In this document: positions 25,385-34,254 of the stretch, in pieces | How the letters are laid out: each line of letters opens with the position of its first letter | Numbering within the stretch: the first letter of the stretch is position 1 | NCBI GenBank assembly: GCA_963757155.1 | Contig: CAVWQS010000009.1 | Span: 372,001 to 436,000, forward strand | DNA length: 64,000 nucleotides | Direction: 5' to 3' | Origin: DASXQK01 sp963757155 | GTDB lineage: Bacteria > Pseudomonadota > Alphaproteobacteria > Dongiales > Dongiaceae | Notes under the pieces: generated by a model | What the model saw: only the letters and a program-made list of their open reading frames with translations | The model's database searches: none | Told to the model about the DNA's origin: nothing | Program-made: the position numbers and the translations under genes

Positions 25385-26323
25385 TCAGGCCGCCTTGCCC
25401 GTCGAGGCGGTGCGGGCGGGGGTCCGAGGGGCAGCCTGCTTATGCTCGCCCAGCATCTCCATGAGCCATGTCCGGAACAGATTTACCCGCTCGATCTTCG
25501 CATGGCTCTTGGGATAGACGAGGTAATAAGCCTCCTCGCTGACGCAATGGTCCTCGAGCGGTGCCACGAGCTCGCCGGCGTTCACCGCGTGATCGGCGAG
25601 GAGCTTGCTCTCCAGCGCGATGCCGATGCCGGCAATGGCCGCGTCCAGCGCCAGGGTGGAGCGATCGACATGGATCTTGGTCGCCCGCTCGATGCCTTCG
25701 ACCTGGCAGTTCGCCGCCCAGCTGTCCCAGCTCGTGTGCCGGTTGCTGTAGATGAGTGTGTGCTTGATGACGTCTTCTGGCTTCGTGAATGCCCCGGTCT
25801 CCGCCAAAGCCGGGCTGCAGAGCGGCGTCAACTCGTCATGGAGCAGGAGATCGGAGCATAAATTCAACCATTTGCCATGGCCGTAGCGGATCTCGCAATC
25901 GATGGAGGTCTCGGAAAAGCTGGTGGGATGGCGGTGGGTGAAGACCTGCAGCTCGAGATTGCGATGATTGCGCACGAAATGGGCGAAGCGCGGCATCAAC
26001 CAGACGGAGGCGAAATGCGGCGCCACATTGACCTTCAGGGTGGCGCCCACCCGCGGCCCCGAGAGCGCCCTTGTGGCCGCCAGGATCTCGTTGAAGGCGC
26101 TGCGGATATGCGCGTAGTAGGAGGCGCCCGCATCGGTCAGCAGCATCTTGCGGCCGACCCGCAGAAACAGCTGATTCCCCAGGAAGGCCTCCAGGGATTT
26201 GATCTGATGGCTGACCGCCGACGGGGTGAGGAACAGCTCGTCGGCCGCAAGGGTGAAGCTTTCCCGGCGCGCCGCCATCTCGAAACAACGAAGCGCCGTC
26301 AACGGTGGCAGCTGTGTTTCCAT
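25385..26323 (-). CDS. LysR-family transcriptional regulator, GcvA-like
   Basis: DNA-binding regulator, 312 residues. The N-terminal winged helix-turn-helix reads PLTALRCFEMAARRESFTLAADELFLTPSAVSHQIKSLEAFLGNQLFLRVGRKMLLTDAG, the GcvA/AmpR style opening. The effector-binding domain begins about residue 92 (LKVNVAPHFASVWLMPRFAHF) and includes EIRYGHGKW. It sits directly upstream of the DadA-like gene on the same strand and near the centre of the six related dyads, so it is the natural candidate to bind them. The C-terminal 20 residues are T/A-rich and outside the domain. The effector is probably an amino or imino acid, by analogy with the family. Confidence 0.9.
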   Translation of the reverse strand: METQLPPLTALRCFEMAARRESFTLAADELFLTPSAVSHQIKSLEAFLGNQLFLRVGRKMLLTDAGASYYAHIRSAFNEILAATRALSGPRVGATLKVNVAPHFASVWLMPRFAHFVRNHRNLELQVFTHRHPTSFSETSIDCEIRYGHGKWLNLCSDLLLHDELTPLCSPALAETGAFTKPEDVIKHTLIYSNRHTSWDSWAANCQVEGIERATKIHVDRSTLALDAAIAGIGIALESKLLADHAVNAGELVAPLEDHCVSEEAYYLVYPKSHAKIERVNLFRTWLMEMLGEHKQAAPRTPARTASTGKAA

Positions 26324-26440
26324 CTCTCCCTTGGCGGGTTCAGCCCCCGGCGAATGGACGGCTGAGTTCCGCCCTTCCGAGCGCCGGCAGCGCCCGATTT
26401 GCGGTAAGCTTATCCTAGGCTTGTCGCGCGAGGCAAGCCG

Positions 26441-28188
26441 CTACCCCTGCATGGCGCCCATGGCTTCCCGCGCCCTCGGCGCGCGCCGTCCCAGCAGCAC
26501 GTCGGCCATCTTCTCGGCGATCATGATGGTGCTGATATTGGTATTGGCAGCGGGGATGGTGGGCATGATGGAGGCATCGGTCACCCGCAGATTCTCCACC
26601 CCATAGACCCGGCCCTCGGGATCCACCACGGCGGCGCGATCCTCCGGGGCGCCCATCTTGCAGGTGCCGCAGGCATGCCAATCGCCTTGGACGCCCTGGT
26701 GGATCCAATCCTCCAGTTTGCGGTCGTCCTGCACCATATCGTCGATGGTGAGCTTGGATTTCATCGCCAGGCTCATCACCAGCTTGCGGGCGACGCCGCC
26801 GACATCCAGCAGATGGGCGGCCAGATCGGTGACGACCTTGTTCACCCGCGACTGGGTCGTGAGGTTGCGGATCATCTCGCCATAGATACCGGGGAAGATG
26901 GAAAAAGCGAGGTCGCGGGCCGGCGGGGTCTGGAGCACGCCGACGGCGAAGCGCACCGCATCCATGGTGCGGCGCAGATCGCGCGGGTCCGACATCAGGT
27001 TGAAGGCGACGATGGGCTCGGACTTCGGATTCTTGTCGCGCAGCCGGACGAAGCCCTTGGAATAGGCCTTGTTGGGTCCGAACTGGGTGGTCCCGAAATG
27101 TGCCCCCGCCTTGCTCCAGGCAAAGCGGTTGGAGACGGAGAGCTTCATATCCTGCCCGGGGCAGCCAGGAAGGCCCGATGAGAAGCGCATGTTCAGCATG
27201 AAATTATTGCGCATCGTCGGCGGCAACCTTCCCTCGGGCTTGAGATGGATGCCGATCCCGACGAGAGGATGCTCCTGCAGATTGGCCCCCACCCCGGGCC
27301 GGTCCGACCGGACGGCGATCCCGAGCGCCTGGAGCTGATCGCCCGGGCCGATGCCGGCCCGCATCAAGATGCCCGGCGAATGCAGCGCGCCGGCCGAGAT
27401 GATGATCTCCCGGCCCTCGATCCTTTCCTTCTGGCCCCGCGGCGGACCAGGGCCGCCACCGCCCGCTTGCCGTCAAACTCGATCTGCTCCAAAGCGGTCT
27501 TCGCCAGGATATGCAGGTTCTTGCGCAGCCGCGTGGCGCCGTCGAGATAGCCCATGGCCGTGGAGACGCGATGGGTCAGGATATTGTTGCGGGGGAAGGG
27601 GAAGCAGCCGTCGCCGAACTGGCCGTGGCAATCGTCGTAATAGGGGATTCCCTTCTTCGCCAGGGAGTCGCGGAAGGCAAGCGAGAAGGCGCCCCAGTCC
27701 GGAGGAAAGGTGCGATGGATCGGGATCGGCCCTTCTTTGCCATGCAGGGGCCCGTCGAAATCCATGTCGCGTTCCAGCCGCCGGAAATAAGGCAGGCAGT
27801 CATCCCAGCGCCATCCGCGCGCGCCCAGGGAATCCCATTCGTCATAGTCGGAGGGCAGGCCGCGGATGGCGACCTGGCCGTTCACCGTCGAACCGCCGCC
27901 CATGATCCGCGCCTGCTCATAGCGGCGCGGCTTCTGGCTCCGCATCATCTCCTCGACGCTGTGATTGCCGATCGGGTCGACATAGGCCTCGAGCTTGGTC
28001 CAGTAGCATTCTTCGCCGAAATAATGCGGCAGGAAGGACAGCGCATAGATCTCGGTGGAGATATGCTCCGGCGGCGTGTCGGGGCCGGCCTCCAGCAAGG
28101 CCACCTGCTTGCTCGGATCGGCCGACAGCCGGTTGGCAAGCACGCAGCCAGCGGATCCGCCGCCGACGATGACGTAGTCGAAAATCAT
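26441..28188 (-). pseudogene. GMC family (choline-dehydrogenase-like) oxidoreductase, one frameshift
   Basis: FAD-dependent alcohol dehydrogenase of the GMC family, about 580 residues when repaired. N-terminus: MIFDYVIVGGGSAGCVLANRLSADPSKQVALLEAG, then ARIMGGGSTVNGQVAIRG (GMC signature 1). The frame breaks at about 27436-27446, after AALVRRG. The continuation (ERIEGREIIISAGALHSPGILMRAGIGP, GMC signature 2) lies in the next frame and runs to 26441, ending with the GTCKMGAP catalytic-His region and NTNISTIMIAEKMADVLLG. One missing base would explain it. It is the last gene of the ABC importer unit, 72 bases after the ATPase gene, which suggests oxidation of the imported compound or its alcohol product. 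Confidence 0.85.
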
Positions 28189-28260
28189 GGCCAATTATTT
28201 CCTTGCTGACGCCCGCGGCGCGGCGAGCGAACCTGGGGGTCGAAGCCCCGTGTCCTTGCG

Positions 28261-29397
28261 CTATTCCTCTGCAATGAGCTGGCTATCGCTCTCGTCCCAG
28301 GAGAGATGCACGGTCTCGCCGATGTCGAACTGCCGAGCCATGCTGCCTGCCTGGATCTTCTGATTGATCTCCATATCCGGCGCCACCCGGATGCGGTAAT
28401 GCGCCGTGCCCGAGGAATAGACGACATCGCTCACGCTTCCCGTCAGCTGGTTCGCGGCTGTCGACTTCGCCGGCCCGACGGAAATTCGTTCGGGCCGCAC
28501 GCAAAGGACGAAGCCCTTTCCGGGCGGCGGCGTGCCCGCGGCATGGATGCGGAAGCCCTGGCCCGTCTCGACCAGGGTCCGGTTGCCGGCGGCGGGTTGG
28601 TGGCTGCGGACCTCGAAGAGATTGGCCTCGCCCAGGAAGCTCGCGACGAAGCGATTGCGCGGGTTCTCGTAGAGCTCCCGCGGACTGCCGATCTGCGCCA
28701 CCCGGCCGCCGTTCATGATCGCGATGCGATGCGACATGGAGGAGGCCTCGTACTGATCGTGGGTGACATAGATCACCGTCGCGCCGAGGGCCTGCTGGAA
28801 GGCCTTGATCTCGCGCTGCATTTCCTCGCGCAGGTTCTTGTCCAGCGCGCTCAGCGGCTCATCCATAAGCAGCAGGACAGGGTCATAGACGGCGGCCCGC
28901 GCCAAGGCGACCCGCTGCTGCTGCCCGCCGGAGAGCTGGGCGGGATAGCGATCCGCCATGCCGCCCAGGCGGACCACGCCCAGCATCCGCTTGATCCGCT
29001 CATCGGCCTCGGCCCGCCCCAGCTTCCGCATGCGCAGGGGAAAGCCGATGTTCTGGGCGACGGTCATATGCGGGAATAGGGAGTAGTTCTGGAACACCAT
29101 GCCGATGTTGCGCTGGAAGGGCGGAATGCCCACCAGATCCCGGCCATCGACCAGAATCTGCCCATCGGTGGGCGGAATAAATCCGGCGGTGACGCCGAGC
29201 AGCGTGGTCTTTCCCGAACCGCTCGGGCCGATGATGGAAAAGAACTCGCCGGATTCGATCTCGAGCGAGGTCGGATGAAGTGCGTAGAGATTGCCGTATT
29301 GCTTGGTCACCCCGTCATAGACCACTCGCGCGCCGCGGCGCCTGGCAGGAGCCGTGGCGGGTGAGATCACCTCGCGCTCGGAGATTTCCTTGTTCAT
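28261..29397 (-). CDS. ABC transporter ATP-binding protein, spermidine/putrescine type (PotA-like)
   Basis: 378 residues. Walker A GPSGSGKTT at about residue 59, Q-loop MVFQNYSLFPHMTVAQN, signature LSGGQQQRVALARA, Walker B LLLMDEPLSALD and switch VTHDQYEA. A TOBE-like C-terminal domain follows (FVLCVRPERISVGP...VSDVVYSSGTAHYRI). It energises import by the two permeases upstream; the gene order binding protein, permease, permease, ATPase, GMC is all on the minus strand. It overlaps the preceding permease by ATGA. Confidence 0.93.
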   Translation of the reverse strand: MNKEISEREVISPATAPARRRGARVVYDGVTKQYGNLYALHPTSLEIESGEFFSIIGPSGSGKTTLLGVTAGFIPPTDGQILVDGRDLVGIPPFQRNIGMVFQNYSLFPHMTVAQNIGFPLRMRKLGRAEADERIKRMLGVVRLGGMADRYPAQLSGGQQQRVALARAAVYDPVLLLMDEPLSALDKNLREEMQREIKAFQQALGATVIYVTHDQYEASSMSHRIAIMNGGRVAQIGSPRELYENPRNRFVASFLGEANLFEVRSHQPAAGNRTLVETGQGFRIHAAGTPPPGKGFVLCVRPERISVGPAKSTAANQLTGSVSDVVYSSGTAHYRIRVAPDMEINQKIQAGSMARQFDIGETVHLSWDESDSQLIAEE

Positions 29398-30224
29398 GCC
29401 TTGGCCTCCGCGCCGGCGGCGGCGATGCGCTTGCGCGACCTCTTCTCGATCAGGGCGACCGCCGTCAGCAGCAAGAGCGAGATGGCGATGATGACGCTGG
29501 AGGCGGCCGCGATGGTCGGCGTCATGTTGTAGCGAAGCTCGCTGTAGAGCTGCTTCGGCAGGGTCGTCGTCTGGGTATTGGTCAGGAACAGCGCGATGAT
29601 GATCTCGTCGAAGGAAAAGGAGAAGGCGAAGATACCGCCGGCGAGCACGCCCAGGCGGATCATCGGGAAGGTCACGAACCAGAAGGATTTCCAGCCGTTA
29701 GCTCCCAGGGTCATGGCCGCCATCTCGAAGGTCGAGTCATAGCTTCTGAGCGCTGCCGAGACCGTGATGAAGACCAGCGGCGTCGCCACCACCGCATGGC
29801 CCGCGATGACGCCGACATAGGTGGCCGTAAGGCCGAATTTCGCCAGGATCGAATAGAGCCCGATGGCCAGGATGATCTGGGGCAGCAGGAAGGGCGCGAT
29901 GGCGAGCGCCGTCAGGCCGCGCGTGCCCCAGACCTTGCCCCGCACCAGCGCCAGAGCCAGCATGGTCCCGAAGACGACCGCGAGCGCCGCCGCCGGCAGG
30001 CCGATCAGGACGCTGTGCAGGAAGGCGACGCTGTAGGTCGGGGAGTTCCAGAGCGCGACATACCACTGGGTCGACCAGCCCGGCGGCGGAAAACTGAGAT
30101 AGAGGCTGCTGCTGAAGGAGAGCGGCAAAATCACGAAGGTCGGAAAGACGAGATAGAGGCAGGCGAGGCAAGTGAAGGCCAGCAGGAAAATCTTCCACAG
30201 GCGCATGGCGATCGGCCAGCTCAT
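29394..30224 (-). CDS. ABC transporter permease, PotC-like
   Basis: 276 residues with six predicted membrane segments: FLLAFTCLACLYLVFPTFVILPL, VLIGLPAAALAVVFGTMLALAL, LTALAIAPFLLPQIILAIGLY, YVGVIAGHAVVATPLVFITV, GVLAGGIFAFSFSFDEIIIAL and a last helix at AASSVIIAISLLLLTAVALI. The EAA loop is MAAMTLGANGWKSFWFVTFPMI. It is the inner-membrane half of the importer and pairs with the PotB-like permease 5 bases upstream. Confidence 0.92.
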   Translation of the reverse strand: MSWPIAMRLWKIFLLAFTCLACLYLVFPTFVILPLSFSSSLYLSFPPPGWSTQWYVALWNSPTYSVAFLHSVLIGLPAAALAVVFGTMLALALVRGKVWGTRGLTALAIAPFLLPQIILAIGLYSILAKFGLTATYVGVIAGHAVVATPLVFITVSAALRSYDSTFEMAAMTLGANGWKSFWFVTFPMIRLGVLAGGIFAFSFSFDEIIIALFLTNTQTTTLPKQLYSELRYNMTPTIAAASSVIIAISLLLLTAVALIEKRSRKRIAAAGAEAKA

Positions 30225-30229
30225 GGCGA

Positions 30230-31087
30230 CTAGCCCTGGCCCATGCTGAGCGCGCCGCCCAGGCGCCGGGTCGCCCGCTCATACACAAGATAGAGCACCG
30301 TGGTGGCCACCAGCAGGATGGTCGCCAGCGCCGAGGCCAGCGGCCAGTTGAGGGTGCGGGTGACATATTGCTCGATCAGCACGGCGATCATCATCTGCCG
30401 CGGTCCGCCCAGCACCGCCGGGGTGACGTAGAACCCGACGGCGCTGATGAATACCAGCAGCACGCCCGCCGTCACCCCCGGCATCGAAAGCGGCAGATAG
30501 ACGTGGATGAAGACCCGGAGCGGATTGGCGCCCAGGATCGCCGCGGCGCGGATCAGCGTCATATCCATCCGGCGCATGGCGTTCAGCAGCGGCAGGATCA
30601 TGAAAGGCAGAAGGATCTGCACCATGCCGATCAGCACGCCGGTGTTGTTGTAGATGAACTTCACCGGCTCATCGACGATGCCCATCTGGACAAGCAGATC
30701 GTTTACCAGACCGCGGCGCTGGAACAGGGCGGCCCAGGCATAGGTGCGGATGACCACGCTGGTCCAGAAGGGGATCAGCACCAGGGCCAAGGCCACATGG
30801 AGCATGTTGTCCCCTGCCCGGGACATCACATAGGCGACCGGATAGGCCACGAGCAGGCAGATCAGGGTCACTTCACCCGCAAGCTCGAAGGTGAAGAGCA
30901 GGACCCGGATATGGGTCGTGCTGGCGAGGATGGTGACGAAGTTTGCTACGCCGAAGCTCGGCTGGAACAGGGCCTGGTAGACGACGGTGGCGAGCGGCCA
31001 GATGAAGAGCAGGCCGAGGAAGACCCCGGGCGGGATGAGGAGATAGAGATAGCCCCTCCCCGGAGTCCATATCTTCCTCTTCCGCAT
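30230..31087 (-). CDS. ABC transporter permease, PotB-like
   Basis: 285 residues with six membrane segments, starting YLYLLIPPGVFLGLLFIWPLATVVY, then LAGEVTLICLLVAYPVAYVM, LALVLIPFWTSVVIRTYAW, VLIGMVQILLPFMILPLL, VTAGVLLVFISAVGFYVTPAVLGG and ALATILLVATTVLYLVY. The EAA loop is RAAAILGANPLRVFIHVYLPL. ATG 31087 follows a GGGAG site; the upstream in-frame TTG at 31105 is less likely. A hairpin with a T-tract separates it from the binding-protein gene. Confidence 0.92.
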   Translation of the reverse strand: MRKRKIWTPGRGYLYLLIPPGVFLGLLFIWPLATVVYQALFQPSFGVANFVTILASTTHIRVLLFTFELAGEVTLICLLVAYPVAYVMSRAGDNMLHVALALVLIPFWTSVVIRTYAWAALFQRRGLVNDLLVQMGIVDEPVKFIYNNTGVLIGMVQILLPFMILPLLNAMRRMDMTLIRAAAILGANPLRVFIHVYLPLSMPGVTAGVLLVFISAVGFYVTPAVLGGPRQMMIAVLIEQYVTRTLNWPLASALATILLVATTVLYLVYERATRRLGGALSMGQG

Positions 31088-31138
31088 CGCTCTCCCGTAC
31101 CCCAATCTTGCTTCCCGAGGGGCCTGCTCCCGAAAGAC

Positions 31139-31177
31139 AAAAGGCCGGAGACCGGCCGTCGCCGGCCCGGCTCCGGC
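31139..31177 (-). terminator. Hairpin between binding-protein and permease genes (attenuator-like)
   Basis: On the minus strand GCCGGAG and CTCCGGC (31171-31177 and 31144-31150) enclose an inner GGGCCGGCGACGGCC stem, followed by CTTTTGTCTTT. Placed after the binding-protein gene and before the permease genes, it could end or slow transcription so that more binding protein than permease is made, as is common for ABC importer operons. Confidence 0.6.
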
Positions 31178-31252
31178 ATTTTTTCGATCCGGGGAGCCAT
31201 CGCCACCGTGCAGGACGGCGATGACTCCCGTCAGCCTTTTCTTGTCCGCTCG

Positions 31253-32350
31253 CTAGCCGAGCAGGTACGCGTTGAAGGCATCATACGCCTTCTGCCCGTC
31301 ATTGGCCCACCAGTCGAAATCCTGGAAGACCGTCTTGGGGAAATTGTCCGGGCCGGTCGGCAGATTCTTCTGCACCTCCGGCGGGATCAGGGCATTGGCG
31401 TCCGTATTGGTCGGCCCGTAGGGGATGAGCTCGGACAGCGCCGCCTGGGTCTTGGCCTGCATCATATGGGCGATGAAGCGCTGCGACCAATATTGGTTGG
31501 GCGAGCCCTTCGGAACGACCATGGCATCGCCGTCGAGGAGCGCCTGGTTGAAGCTGTAGTCGACGGGCTGGCCGCTCATCTTCGGCTTATAGACGCGGCC
31601 GTTCCAGGCGAACTCGAAATCGACCTGATTGTCGATCAGCAGCTGAGCCGATTGGGCGCCATGCTCCCAGAAAACCAGATCGTCCCGCACGGCTTTGAGG
31701 GCCCCGATGGATTTGTCGATATCCAGCGGATAGAGCTTCTCCTTGGGCACGCCCGCGCCCATGGCCGCGATATCCATCGTCAGCGTGGCATTCTTCCACA
31801 GGCCGCGCGGCCCCTTGAATTTGCCCGGGGTGAAGAAATCCACCCAGCCTTGCGGGGCGGTCGTGGCATCGTATTTCTTGGTGTTCCAGGCGATCAGGCT
31901 CGCCGCCAGAAGCGACAGGACGTAATCGTCATGGGCCGCCTGCGGGACCATCTTGGGCCGATCGATCAGGCTGTAGTCGATCTTCTCCACCAGCCCCTGC
32001 TTGCTGGCGATCGCCGCCTCGCCAGCCGAGAGCGCGATGACATCGCCGCCGCCCCAGGCCTTGTTGTCCACCATGGCCTTCAGCTGCGCCACGCCCATGT
32101 ACTCGGCCGGGACGATCTTGATGCCCGTCGCCGCAGTGAAGGTGTCGTAATGCGCCTTGATATAGGCGTCGCGCAGGATGCCGCCTGCATCCGGAATGAT
32201 CAGCTGGTCGGGCTTCGACTGGGCGATGGCCGGAAAGCCCATGCCGAGGACCGTCGCGGCGGAAGCCGCCGCACCGGTCGTCTTGAGGAATTGACGACGG
32301 CTTAGTGAGCGTCCCGGACGTTGCCCACCCCGATTTGTTATGCGGTTCAT
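31253..32350 (-). CDS. ABC transporter substrate-binding protein, spermidine/putrescine type (PotD-like)
   Basis: Periplasmic binding protein, 365 residues, exported folded by the Tat route: SLSRRQFLKTTGAAASAATVLGMGFPAIAQS. The mature part has DAGGILRDAYIKAHYDTFTAATGIKIVPAE, VIALSAGEAAIASKQGLVEKIDYSLID and FEFAWNGRVY, as in family 1 polyamine/amine-type binding proteins. GGGAG lies seven bases before the ATG. It leads the importer operon, with a candidate operator at 32421-32442. The ligand cannot be read from sequence; its neighbours suggest an amine or imino acid derivative. Confidence 0.92.
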   Translation of the reverse strand: MNRITNRGGQRPGRSLSRRQFLKTTGAAASAATVLGMGFPAIAQSKPDQLIIPDAGGILRDAYIKAHYDTFTAATGIKIVPAEYMGVAQLKAMVDNKAWGGGDVIALSAGEAAIASKQGLVEKIDYSLIDRPKMVPQAAHDDYVLSLLAASLIAWNTKKYDATTAPQGWVDFFTPGKFKGPRGLWKNATLTMDIAAMGAGVPKEKLYPLDIDKSIGALKAVRDDLVFWEHGAQSAQLLIDNQVDFEFAWNGRVYKPKMSGQPVDYSFNQALLDGDAMVVPKGSPNQYWSQRFIAHMMQAKTQAALSELIPYGPTNTDANALIPPEVQKNLPTGPDNFPKTVFQDFDWWANDGQKAYDAFNAYLLG

Positions 32351-32413
32351 TTTTCAGCTCCCTGGAGGAATTCTTTTACGCTGGCAATCTTCAAGTCGCC
32401 CCTGGCGGTTGTG

Positions 32414-32442
32414 AAACGAAAAAATTTCACCGTGCCAATGAA
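32414..32442. promoter_or_regulatory. Candidate LysR-type operator upstream of the ABC importer
   Basis: Core TCA (32427-32429)-N9-TGA (32439-32441), preceded by AAACGAAAAAA at 32414-32424, exactly the arrangement found before the DadA-like and aldehyde dehydrogenase genes. It lies 77 bases upstream of the binding-protein start, a usual distance for LysR-type activation. Confidence 0.55.
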
Positions 32443-32480
32443 CTGGCATCCATGGCTTTCCGCCGGCCTCGCGGCGCGGG

Positions 32481-32933
32481 TCATGTCCGTCCCAGGGTGA
32501 CGCGGCCAGTGGTCGCATCGACCTCCGTCCAGACCCCGTTGAGGCGGAGATCGAAGGCTTCGAGGGGCCCTCCGCAGACAATCGGAATGCTTCCAAGGAT
32601 GGCGCCCTGGACCACGCTGGGATCCGGGCGCTCCCGGATGACCAGAGCGGCCGGGGCATTCCCATGCTTCTGGAGCTGATGCAGGATTCGCCAGGCGCCG
32701 GCGGAACCGCGGGTGAGCGGCAGGAACAGCACGCAGCCGCGGATGCAGGCATTGCGGACACTGGGAATATCGCCGGTGATCCGACCCGTACGGATATCCA
32801 CATCGCCGAAGAAGGAGATCGGCTCCAGGGCGACCAGGGCTGGTCCGGCGCCCGCGCCCATCACGATGCCGCGGCCCTGGAAAACCAGGGGAAGCGGCGG
32901 CAGAAGCGCAGGCAGGACGGCGGGATCGGACAT
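32481..32933 (-). CDS. Aconitase X small (swivel) subunit, DUF126
   Basis: 150 residues of the DUF126 family, the swivelling small subunit of split bacterial aconitase X. Seen: GRGIVMGAGAGPALVALEPISFFGDVDIRTGRITG, then VLFLPLTRGSAGAWRILHQLQKHGNAPAALVIRE and GAILGSIPIVCG; the conserved PxxRGSxxxxxxL segment with its active-site Ser is present as LTRGSAG. It joins the large subunit encoded 18 bases upstream. Characterised bacterial members dehydrate cis-3-hydroxy-L-proline to pyrroline-2-carboxylate. Confidence 0.9.
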   Translation of the reverse strand: MSDPAVLPALLPPLPLVFQGRGIVMGAGAGPALVALEPISFFGDVDIRTGRITGDIPSVRNACIRGCVLFLPLTRGSAGAWRILHQLQKHGNAPAALVIRERPDPSVVQGAILGSIPIVCGGPLEAFDLRLNGVWTEVDATTGRVTLGRT

Positions 32934-32951
32934 GGCTTCGGCGCCCCGGGG

Positions 32952-34220
32952 TCAGAGCCGGCGCAGGTGGAAGCTGCCGGTCAGCGCCGCCTGCACCGCC
33001 TCCCGGGTCCCGGTCAGCAGCGTGTCGCATTGGATCATGTCGCGGACATATTTCGCCTGCTTGGCGGAATCGACCATGACCGAGCGGATGGGCGGCGGCA
33101 CGATACCCAGCGCCGGGTCGGGCGAGGCGGTGCGGGCGAAATGGCACATGATGGGACAGGTGTCGGAGATCACCTTGGCCCCGGCCGTCTCCAGCGCCCG
33201 GACGATGCCGGCATCGGCCGCCATCTGTCGGACGGCCCGGCTGGTGGTCACCCAGAGCTCGACCCCCTCCTTGACCCGCTTGCCGCCCAGGAGCTCGCCG
33301 TATTCTTTCATCTCCTGGAAGGAAGCATGGGGGCAGCCGAGATGGACCAGGTCGAAATCCGCGGTCGACCCGGTGCAGAATCGCTCATAGATCGAATTGA
33401 CCTCCGCCGGCCCGACGCCGACGGATTCCCGCGGCAGCACGCCGCCGAAGGCCTGCTCCGCCGTGGCGAAAGGCGGGGTCACCCCGGGCACGATGAACAT
33501 GGCAACCCCGCCCGAGGTCGCCAGCGCCGCCCCCAGCGCGTCGAGATCGTCCAGGCTCGGCCGGTGGCGAAAGCCGGTGAACACCGGCACGCCATTGCCC
33601 ACCATGAGCCCGACATAGAAGCCGAGGCAGGAATAGTCGCTGGTGCAATGGAGATCGACATCGACGGCGACCAGATGCGTGCCCCGGCGCGTCTCGTCCA
33701 AGTGATAGCCGAACTTAGGATAGCGGCCAGCGATGGCGGCATAGACGGCGAAGAAGCCGTCGCGGTTGCAGCGCGCGCCCACCACCGAATTAGCGAAGAT
33801 CGTGACCGTCAATTCCAGCGAGGTCATATGCATGTTCCAGGAGGGCCAATGCCCCGCCCAATAGGGCGTGCAGGTATAGGTGCAGCAGCTTCCCATCTTG
33901 CTATGTGCCGCCTGGGTGCTGGCCTGCAGCCGCACCAGATTCTCCGGCGCCTTGGTGGCCCGCCAGTTCTCGATATCCGCATTGGCGATATTGATGGTGG
34001 AGGGGACCGCGACCTTGGCGCCGAGCGCCACGAGATCCTCTATCAGCTCGAGGTCGTGCACATACATCGGCAGGCCCGCATAGATATGGGCATAGCCGAT
34101 GGTCACCATCTCCTTGGCATCGAAGGCATCGCCGAGCTGGACCAGCCCCTTCATGGCGATCTGCTTGGCCTCGCCCTGAGTCCCGTCCAGCATCTCCTGC
34201 TCGTCGCGGGTCAGTTGCAT
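32952..34220 (-). CDS. Aconitase X large catalytic subunit, DUF521 (probable cis-3-hydroxy-L-proline dehydratase)
   Basis: 422 residues, normal for the DUF521 large subunit. Seen: LTRDEQEMLDGTQGEAKQIAMKGLVQLGDAF at the N-terminus, SKMGSCCTYTCTPYW with cysteines, ISDTCPIMCHFA, and a C-terminal TSDSAKQAKYV-like region (SVMVDSAKQAKYVRDM). Cysteines in the last two regions are candidate iron-sulfur or metal ligands. The genes on either side, the DUF126 subunit and an ornithine-cyclodeaminase-family reductase, give the full dehydratase plus reductase pair known for cis-3-hydroxyproline breakdown to proline. The archaeal role in mevalonate metabolism is less likely in this setting. Confidence 0.9.
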   Translation of the reverse strand: MQLTRDEQEMLDGTQGEAKQIAMKGLVQLGDAFDAKEMVTIGYAHIYAGLPMYVHDLELIEDLVALGAKVAVPSTINIANADIENWRATKAPENLVRLQASTQAAHSKMGSCCTYTCTPYWAGHWPSWNMHMTSLELTVTIFANSVVGARCNRDGFFAVYAAIAGRYPKFGYHLDETRRGTHLVAVDVDLHCTSDYSCLGFYVGLMVGNGVPVFTGFRHRPSLDDLDALGAALATSGGVAMFIVPGVTPPFATAEQAFGGVLPRESVGVGPAEVNSIYERFCTGSTADFDLVHLGCPHASFQEMKEYGELLGGKRVKEGVELWVTTSRAVRQMAADAGIVRALETAGAKVISDTCPIMCHFARTASPDPALGIVPPPIRSVMVDSAKQAKYVRDMIQCDTLLTGTREAVQAALTGSFHLRRL

Positions 34221-34254
34221 CTCCGGCTCCTTTGGGCGCTCCAGCGCAACGCCA

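Noticed and set aside
30368..32305. A 645-codon plus-strand frame opposite the ABC importer genes
   Set aside because: It is full of H/R/D/Q low-complexity sequence typical of antisense frames and conflicts with well-supported permease and binding-protein genes.
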